Positions 58,399 through 64,000 of a stretch of DNA of 64,000 nucleotides are shown piece after piece. Source of the stretch: SIG480 sp045636865. Its GTDB lineage: Bacteria; Bacillota; Clostridia; Oscillospirales; JAAYXM01. A model generated the notes under the pieces. The model had not been told where the DNA came from. It saw only the letters and a list, made by a program, of their open reading frames with translations, and did no database searches. The stretch covers positions 1 to 64,000 of the forward strand of contig JAZTYJ010000020.1 in assembly GCA_045636865.1 (NCBI GenBank), written 5' to 3'. Made by a program: the position numbers and the translations under genes. The number at the start of each line of letters is the position of its first letter. The first letter of the stretch is position 1.

Positions 58399-60186
58399 AT
58401 GGAAAATATTACAGGAATGAAAAGAACGCATTACTGCGGCGTTTTCCGTGCTGAAAATATCGGTGAGAACACAACCGTCTGCGGATGGGTTCAGCGCGTT
58501 CGCAACCTCGGCGGTCTTATCTTCGTTGACCTCCGCGACCGTTCAGGCATCGTTCAGTGCACATTTGACGAGGCGGAGAACAAAGAGCTTTTTGACAAGG
58601 CGTTCACGGTCAGAAGCGAGTACGTTCTCGCAATACGCGGAAAGGTAAGAAGCCGCGGTGAAGGCGCGATTACCGACAGAATCCCGACGGGTGCGGTTGA
58701 AATCCTTGCAGATGACCTCCGCATTCTCTCAAAGGCAAAGACACCTCCGTTTGAAATCGTTGAGGACAGCGACGTAAACGATGTTTTGCGTCTTAAATAC
58801 AGATATCTCGACCTTCGCCGTCCCGATATGCAGAGATTTATTGCTCTCCGTCACCGCATAACAAAGCTTGCACGCGACTATTACGACGAAAACGGCTTCT
58901 TCGAGATTGAAACGCCGATCCTCACAAAGTCAACTCCCGAGGGCGCACGCGACTATCTCGTTCCGAGCCGCGTTCACCCAGGAAAGTTCTATGCACTTCC
59001 GCAGTCTCCGCAGCAGTATAAGCAGCTTCTTATGCTCGCGGGCTTTGACAGATATATGCAGATTGCGCGTTGCTTCCGCGACGAAGACCTCCGTGCTGAC
59101 CGTCAGCCTGAGTTTACCCAGATTGACCTTGAAATGTCATTTGCCGATGTTGACGATGTCATAACCGTCAACGAGGGCTTTGTTGCATACCTCTTTGAAA
59201 AGGTTCTCGGCAAGAAGATAGAGCTTCCGCTTAAGAGAATGCCGTATAAAGAGGCTATGGAGCGCTTCGGTTCAGATAAGCCGGACACACGCTTCGGATA
59301 CGAGCTCTGCAACATCTCCGACATCGCAGAAAAGTGCGGGTTCAAGGTATTTAACGGTGCAGTTGAGGCGGGCGGAAGCGTCCGCATGATCAAGGTTGAC
59401 GGCGGCGCAAAGTTTGCAAGAAAAGAAATCGACGGACTTGCAGAATGGATAAAGACTTACCGCGCAAAAGGTCTTGCGTGGCTTAAGCTTGCTGAAGACG
59501 GCACAATGTCTTCAAGCTTTGCAAAGTTCCTCACGGAAGATGAAGTAAAGGCAATTATCGACCGCGCAGGCGCAAAGGCGGGCGACGTTATCTTCGTCGT
59601 TGCAGACGCATCGGACGATGTTGTGTTTGCATCTCTCGGCGCGCTCCGTTGTGAGTGTGCGCGTCGTCTTGACGCGATAGATCCCGACCGCTACGACATT
59701 TTCTGGATTGTGGAGTTCCCGCTTTTCGAGTATGATGCAGACGAGAACAGATACGTTGCAAAGCATCACCCGTTCACGGCTCCGATGGATGAGGATGTCG
59801 AAACCATGATGACGGATCCGGCAAATGCACGCGCAAAGGCATACGACCTCGTCATCAACGGAAACGAAGCAGGCGGCGGCTCAATCCGAATCCACTCTTC
59901 AGACCTTCAGGAAAAGATGTTTGAAGCTCTCGGATTCACAAAAGAGCAGGCAAACGACCGTTTCGGTCATATGATAGAAGCATTCTCATACGGTGCACCT
60001 CCGCACGGCGGTCTCGCATTCGGCCTCGACAGACTTGTTATGCTCCTTGCAGGAACTGAAAACATCCGCGACGTTATCGCCTTCCCGAAGGTTCAGAACG
60101 CGTCAGAGATTATGATGGCATCCCCCGACTTTGTTGAGGATGTTCAGCTTTCAGACCTCCATATCGCCGTAACGGAAGAGAAGTAA
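58399..60186 (+). CDS. aspS: Aspartyl-tRNA synthetase (bacterial type)
   Basis: Class II synthetase for tRNA-Asp. The 595-residue protein has the OB-fold anticodon domain (GWVQRVRNLGGLIFVDLRDRSG), motif 2 FRDEDLRADRQPEFTQIDLEMSF, the large bacterial insertion (GAD) domain about 290-410, and motif 3 GLAFGLDRLVMLLAGTENIRDVIAFPK in pieces. A discriminating or non-discriminating type cannot be set from sequence alone. Co-transcribed with hisS. Confidence 0.98.
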   Translation: MENITGMKRTHYCGVFRAENIGENTTVCGWVQRVRNLGGLIFVDLRDRSGIVQCTFDEAENKELFDKAFTVRSEYVLAIRGKVRSRGEGAITDRIPTGAVEILADDLRILSKAKTPPFEIVEDSDVNDVLRLKYRYLDLRRPDMQRFIALRHRITKLARDYYDENGFFEIETPILTKSTPEGARDYLVPSRVHPGKFYALPQSPQQYKQLLMLAGFDRYMQIARCFRDEDLRADRQPEFTQIDLEMSFADVDDVITVNEGFVAYLFEKVLGKKIELPLKRMPYKEAMERFGSDKPDTRFGYELCNISDIAEKCGFKVFNGAVEAGGSVRMIKVDGGAKFARKEIDGLAEWIKTYRAKGLAWLKLAEDGTMSSSFAKFLTEDEVKAIIDRAGAKAGDVIFVVADASDDVVFASLGALRCECARRLDAIDPDRYDIFWIVEFPLFEYDADENRYVAKHHPFTAPMDEDVETMMTDPANARAKAYDLVINGNEAGGGSIRIHSSDLQEKMFEALGFTKEQANDRFGHMIEAFSYGAPPHGGLAFGLDRLVMLLAGTENIRDVIAFPKVQNASEIMMASPDFVEDVQLSDLHIAVTEEK

Positions 60187-60244
60187 GCTTTTACAGTTTA
60201 TTAACATACAGACATATATTTTATGTTAGAATAATGTTACGGAA

Positions 60245-60268
60245 GGGATGGCGAGACCTCGCCATCCC
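60245..60268. promoter_or_regulatory. 24-bp palindrome before the ABC operon
   Basis: GGGATGGCGAG and its complement with 2 bases between. No T run follows, so it is not a classic terminator. It is placed about 30 bases before the ABC ATG and may be a leader hairpin, an operator or a REP fragment. Confidence 0.5.
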
Positions 60269-60298
60269 GAAATTAAATTTAAGGAAGTTGATAAGAGA

Positions 60299-61222
60299 AT
60301 GATACAGATAAAGGATTTGTCAAAGCGATACGGTACAAAAGAAGCTGTGCGCGGCATATCATTTTCGGTTAAAAAGGGCGAAATTGTAGGTTTCCTCGGC
60401 CCCAACGGTGCGGGAAAGTCGACCACTATGAACGTTCTGACGGGATACCTCTCCGCAAGCGGAGGAAGTGCCTCAATCGCGGGATTTGACGTGCTCGATG
60501 ATTCCCTTGAAGCGCGCCGCCACATAGGATACCTCCCCGAACAGCCGCCGCTTTATTTCGATATGACGGCAGATGAATATTTAAGCTTTGTTTTCGACTT
60601 AAAGCGAGTCGATGCAAAAAAGAGCGAGCACATAGGCTCAATCTGCGAAAAAGTCGGTCTTTCGGCTGTCCGCCATCGCCTTATAAAGAATCTTTCAAAG
60701 GGATACAAGCAGAGAGTCGGCATCGCGCAGGCTCTTATCGGCGATCCCGACGTTCTCATTCTCGACGAGCCGACGGTAGGTCTTGATCCGAACCAGATAA
60801 TCGAGATAAGAAACCTCATCAAAAGCCTCGGAAAGGACCACACCGTCATCCTTTCAACGCACATAATCCCCGAGGTTATGGCGGTCTGCGAGAGAATCAT
60901 CGTCATAAACGACGGAAAGATTGTTGCAGACGACACGGTTGAAAATCTTATGAAGAATATTGGCGACGATGCTAAATTTGCAGTCGAAATCGAAGGCGAG
61001 AATGAAAAAATCATTCCGCTTCTTGCAGAAATTGACGGCGTTTTGGACGTTTCCTGTGAGGACGGAAAATACATCCTCACGGCAGAGCGTGATGCTGACA
61101 TAAGAAAAAAGGTTTTCTACGTCGCTGCGGAAAACGACCTTCCGCTTCTTTCCTTCGGCGAAATTTCGGTATCGCTTGAAACGGTGTTTGCACGTCTTAC
61201 AAAGAAGGAGGAGAAAGAATAA
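60299..61222 (+). CDS. ABC transporter ATPase (GldA-like)
   Basis: A 307-residue ATPase of an ABC-2 export system. Walker A GPNGAGKST, signature LSKGYKQRVG, Walker B VLILDEPTVGLDPNQ, switch His LSTHII. The C-terminal 85 residues match the extended ATPases of the GldA/DrrA group. The ATG at 60299 (AAGGAAG upstream) is chosen; an open GTG at 60248 lies in the palindrome. It overlaps the permease by one base (TAATG). Confidence 0.92.
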   Translation: MIQIKDLSKRYGTKEAVRGISFSVKKGEIVGFLGPNGAGKSTTMNVLTGYLSASGGSASIAGFDVLDDSLEARRHIGYLPEQPPLYFDMTADEYLSFVFDLKRVDAKKSEHIGSICEKVGLSAVRHRLIKNLSKGYKQRVGIAQALIGDPDVLILDEPTVGLDPNQIIEIRNLIKSLGKDHTVILSTHIIPEVMAVCERIIVINDGKIVADDTVENLMKNIGDDAKFAVEIEGENEKIIPLLAEIDGVLDVSCEDGKYILTAERDADIRKKVFYVAAENDLPLLSFGEISVSLETVFARLTKKEEKE

Positions 61223-61926
61223 TGAAGGCAATTTTCAAAAGAGAATTCCATTCGTATTTCACAAACGGCATAGGCTATGTTTACTGTGCGGCATTTGCCC
61301 TTATTATGAACATCCTCTACTCGATAGAATGCATCGACACCTATAAGAGCAGCTTTGTCCACCTCTTTACGCTTATGCTCGTTGTTATGATTCTTCTCAT
61401 CCCCGTTATGACGATGCGCATATGGAGCGAGGAAAAAAAGCAGAAAACCGACCAGCTCCTTCTCACCGCACCCGTAACAACGTGGGAAATCGTTCTCGGA
61501 AAGTTTTTTGCAGCACTCTGCGTATTTATGATTTCGCTCGCTCTCACTCTCGTCTATCCGATTCTTGCCGCAACAAGCGGAAATGCAGAGACTCTGCTGT
61601 ATGTCGGAAACTACGTTGCGATAATCCTCGCCGGAGCTGCATACATCGCAATTTCGCAGTTTATGTCATCTCTTACCGAGAGCCAGATCATTTCGGCAAT
61701 CCTTTCAATTCTCACGCTTTCACTCTTTTTTGTTTTCAATATGGTATTTTCGTATACAAACGTTGCGATCATCTCAAAAATCGCGTCATTTTTGTCGGTA
61801 ATCACACGTTTTGCAAGCTTCACACAGGGGCTTTTCTCACTTTCGGATATAGTCTATTTTATAAGCCTTACGGCGCTGTTTCTCTTCTTTACGGTCCGCG
61901 TAATCGAGAAGCGCCGCTACAGCTGA
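61222..61926 (+). CDS. ABC-2 permease (GldF-like)
   Basis: A 234-residue membrane protein with about six helices: AIFKREFHSYFTNGIGYVYCAAF at the start, LMLVVMILLIPVMTMRIWSEEKKQKTDQLLLTAPVTTWEIVLGKF (the typical ABC-2 coupling word TDQLLLTAPV) and further helices to the end. It is the transmembrane partner of the ATPase. The family is known from gliding Bacteroidetes but occurs widely in Firmicutes without gliding. Confidence 0.92.
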   Translation: MKAIFKREFHSYFTNGIGYVYCAAFALIMNILYSIECIDTYKSSFVHLFTLMLVVMILLIPVMTMRIWSEEKKQKTDQLLLTAPVTTWEIVLGKFFAALCVFMISLALTLVYPILAATSGNAETLLYVGNYVAIILAGAAYIAISQFMSSLTESQIISAILSILTLSLFFVFNMVFSYTNVAIISKIASFLSVITRFASFTQGLFSLSDIVYFISLTALFLFFTVRVIEKRRYS

Positions 61927-61944
61927 TGCGGAAGGAGGATTTTT

Positions 61945-63378
61945 ATGAAAATGAATTTCAACAACAAAAAATTCCGCTACGGCTCGGCAAGCATCATCTT
62001 CACGGCTCTTTTCGTTGCCGTCGTGGTAGTGCTCAACATTTTTGCAGGCTTTTTAACAGACCGCTTCTCATTAAAGGTCGATATGACGTCGTCGGGGCAG
62101 TACAGCCTCTCTGACGAGTGCAAGGAAGCGATTTCGTCTTTGCCGTCAGACGTAAAAATCTACATCCTCTCTGCCGAGGCAGATGTAGAGAGCAACGAGA
62201 CCTCAAGAAAGACACTTGAGACGGTACAGCGCTTTGCATCAGGCTCAAAAGGAAAGATAAGATATGAACTTATCGATCCCGACAAAAACCCCGCATTCTT
62301 CAGAGAGTTTGAAAAAGCAAAGAATGCGCACATCGGAGACCTCGTCGTTGCGGGCGAGAACCGCTATATGATAGTCAACAGCACGGAATTTGCATACACT
62401 ATCGGAAACAGCAACAAAATCTACTATCAGCGCGAAGAGCTTATAACAAGCGCGATTTTATACGTCACCGCGGAAGAGGTTTCAAAGGCGGCGTTTACAA
62501 CAGGTCACGGCGAAACGCGCCCCGATGCGCTCTACTCTCACTTTTCGGGAAACAACTTTGAAGTTTCAGAGGCAGACCTTCTCGGCGAAGTCCCCGAAGA
62601 TGTCAAAAACCTCGTAATTTCCAAGCCGAGTGAGGACTTTGCACCGCAGGAGATAGAAAACCTTGAGAAATTCCTATCCCGCGATGGTGCAAACCTCTAC
62701 GTTTTCTGGGGAATGGAAGTGAAAGAGCTCCCCACACTTGAGAGATACCTCGCAGAATGGGGCATCGCGTTTGAAACGCAGGTCGTTCTCGATTCCGAAA
62801 ACTCATATATGGCAGAAAACATCGTTTTATCCGACGTAGTTTCATCTGCGGCGTTTGACAGCTCTCTTCAGGGCGACTATTCTGTCCTCTCAACAGAGGC
62901 GCGCCCGATAAAGCTCCTCTTTGACGAGTCGGGATATGTAAAAACAAACGCGCTTGTAAAGACAAAATCCACCTCATATGCAAAGAGCATTTCAGCAGAT
63001 AAAAAGATAAAGAGCTTTGCCCGCGCTGCAGGCGATGTCGCAGGACCGTTTACGGTCTGTGCAATGGCAGAAAACACCTATAACATCGCAAACGGAAGAG
63101 TTCCGTCACGCGTTCTTGTGTTCGGTTCATACGGTATGGCGGCAGAAGAGGTCTGTGCGGTTCCGAGAGCGTTCAACACAAAGCTTTTTGCTCTCCTTTG
63201 CGACTATGCAAACCCCAATACGAAAACGATTTCAATCTCACCGAAGGTTGATGTGAGCTACGACCTCGATCTCACGGAGGGAACTGCCGCAATCTTGAAG
63301 GTTGTGCTTATTGCGGTAATTCCGCTTATCATAATTGCGCTTGCAGTTTATGTATTTATAAAGAGAAAGAACAGGTAA
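61945..63378 (+). CDS. GldG-like ABC auxiliary protein
   Basis: A 477-residue protein with an N-terminal helix (about 12-38), a large extracytoplasmic domain and a C-terminal helix (about 450-472: VVLIAVIPLIIIALAVYVFIK in pieces). The extracytoplasmic part is like the GldG/ABC_transp_aux domain (DKNPAFFREFEKAKNAH and VTAEEVSKAAFTTGHGETRPDA). It probably scaffolds the ABC transporter at the outer membrane face. GGAGG precedes the ATG. Confidence 0.88.
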   Translation: MKMNFNNKKFRYGSASIIFTALFVAVVVVLNIFAGFLTDRFSLKVDMTSSGQYSLSDECKEAISSLPSDVKIYILSAEADVESNETSRKTLETVQRFASGSKGKIRYELIDPDKNPAFFREFEKAKNAHIGDLVVAGENRYMIVNSTEFAYTIGNSNKIYYQREELITSAILYVTAEEVSKAAFTTGHGETRPDALYSHFSGNNFEVSEADLLGEVPEDVKNLVISKPSEDFAPQEIENLEKFLSRDGANLYVFWGMEVKELPTLERYLAEWGIAFETQVVLDSENSYMAENIVLSDVVSSAAFDSSLQGDYSVLSTEARPIKLLFDESGYVKTNALVKTKSTSYAKSISADKKIKSFARAAGDVAGPFTVCAMAENTYNIANGRVPSRVLVFGSYGMAAEEVCAVPRAFNTKLFALLCDYANPNTKTISISPKVDVSYDLDLTEGTAAILKVVLIAVIPLIIIALAVYVFIKRKNR

Positions 63379-63383
63379 GACAA

Positions 63384-64000
63384 ATGAAGCAGTTTAAACC
63401 GGTTATCATCTGCGCTGTAGTTCTGCTTGTGATATCACTTGCAGGATTTGCCGCGATGAAGCTTCTCCCCGAAGAAACTGATGAAAAAACGCCCGTCATC
63501 CCGACGGACAAGGAAAGCATTATGGTGTGCGACGTTCCGTATGCCGATGTGGTTTCCGTTTCGGTTTCCTCCGATGACGGAGACAAGTTTACCGCCGCCT
63601 TCGGAAAAGACGGTGGTGTGATGCAGGATAACGTGTCAGGTTTTTCGTATGATGCGTTTGCGCTTGAGAATCTGCGAAACTATGCAAGCAGACTTTCTGC
63701 AAAAGAGGAACTCGGAGACGGAGAAGATGCTGATTTCGGTTTTGATACGCCGCGCCGCGAAATATCGCTTGTAACCAAAGACGGCGAGGAGATAACTCTC
63801 CTTCTCGGTGACTCGCTCCCCGTGGGCGACGGCGCATACGTCCGCAGAAAAAATTCGTCATCGGTCTATATAGTCGGACAAACCGCCGAGGAGATTTTCC
63901 TCCGCAAAAAGGTTGATTATCGCGACGCCGTGCTTTTTGATAAAATCGAGAGTACGGACGGGATTATCTCTGCAGAGTACACTCCGTACGGTGGAAAAAC
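63384..64000 (+). CDS. DUF4340 protein, cut by the window edge
   Basis: An incomplete gene of at least 205 codons, open to the right edge. N-terminal helix (about 5-28: KPVIICAVVLLVISLAGFAAM) then an extracytoplasmic DUF4340-like domain with YADVVSVSVSSDDGDKFTAAFGK, LLLGDSLPVGDGAYVR and repeats of this type. It follows the GldG-like gene by 5 bases, as in other Gld-type clusters. A start at 63384 has no strong GGAGG; AGGTAAGA lies upstream. Confidence 0.85.
   Translation, partial: MKQFKPVIICAVVLLVISLAGFAAMKLLPEETDEKTPVIPTDKESIMVCDVPYADVVSVSVSSDDGDKFTAAFGKDGGVMQDNVSGFSYDAFALENLRNYASRLSAKEELGDGEDADFGFDTPRREISLVTKDGEEITLLLGDSLPVGDGAYVRRKNSSSVYIVGQTAEEIFLRKKVDYRDAVLFDKIESTDGIISAEYTPYGGK

Overview
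The window is a chromosomal segment around a replication origin of an anaerobic, low-to-mid-GC Clostridia-type Firmicute, probably an uncultured gut member. The evidence is the gene order rpmH-rnpA-yidD-yidC-jag (leftward) and dnaA-dnaN-recF-remB-gyrB-gyrA (rightward), SLH-domain surface proteins, a SCIFF ranthipeptide locus, Shine-Dalgarno sequences of the GGAGG type and TTGACA/TATAAT promoters. No plasmid, phage or IS transposase gene is visible.

Layout. 1-2.8 kb: structured leader leaving the left edge, then the leftward rpmH operon. 2.9-5.5 kb: an AT-rich three-gene segment (hypothetical protein, lipoprotein, M16-peptidase-like protein lacking its third zinc ligand) sits between rpmH and dnaA, where most Firmicutes have only origin DNA. 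5.8-14.5 kb: dnaA, an oriC with DnaA boxes, GC block and trio-like repeats between dnaA and dnaN, then dnaN, recF, remB, gyrB, gyrA. 14.5-19.7 kb: DUF559 protein, rnhA with a multiply duplicated 5' end, a cysteine desulfurase/IscU pair, a MATE exporter and tRNA-Thr/tRNA-Tyr. 19.9-33.2 kb: lipoprotein, Gfo/Idh/MocA and MDR dehydrogenases, a PHP/M20/metallophosphoesterase operon, another Gfo protein, a DUF1846 protein, a large protein of unknown function and a polar amino-acid ABC importer. 33.2-41.1 kb: a leftward catabolic operon (two creatininase-family hydrolases, a GNAT_C acyltransferase-like protein, glucuronate isomerase, two TIM-barrel epimerases, a Gfo dehydrogenase) facing a divergent AraC regulator. 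41.2-45.1 kb: rsmG, mnmG, an SLH protein. 45.5-51.8 kb: O-acetylhomoserine sulfhydrylase, twin MFS transporters, aldose 1-epimerase, ROK protein. 51.9-56.7 kb: SLH/S1C protease, SCIFF precursor, its radical-SAM maturase and an overlapping Orn/Lys/Arg-decarboxylase-family gene. 57-64 kb: hisS, aspS and a Gld-type ABC transporter cut by the right edge.

How genes work together. The first 17 kb is core replication, membrane insertion and Fe-S supply. The 20-40 kb genes form a sugar-acid, cyclitol or glycoside catabolism theme: oxidation by Gfo/MDR dehydrogenases, hydrolysis by creatininase-fold enzymes, epimerisation by TIM barrels, entry to hexuronate metabolism through UxaC. Dispersed repeats are a second theme: a two-hairpin REP-like family with covarying stems, a 122-bp MITE-like element, and a 191-bp element whose two copies both lie between duplicated 5' sequences of the neighbouring gene.
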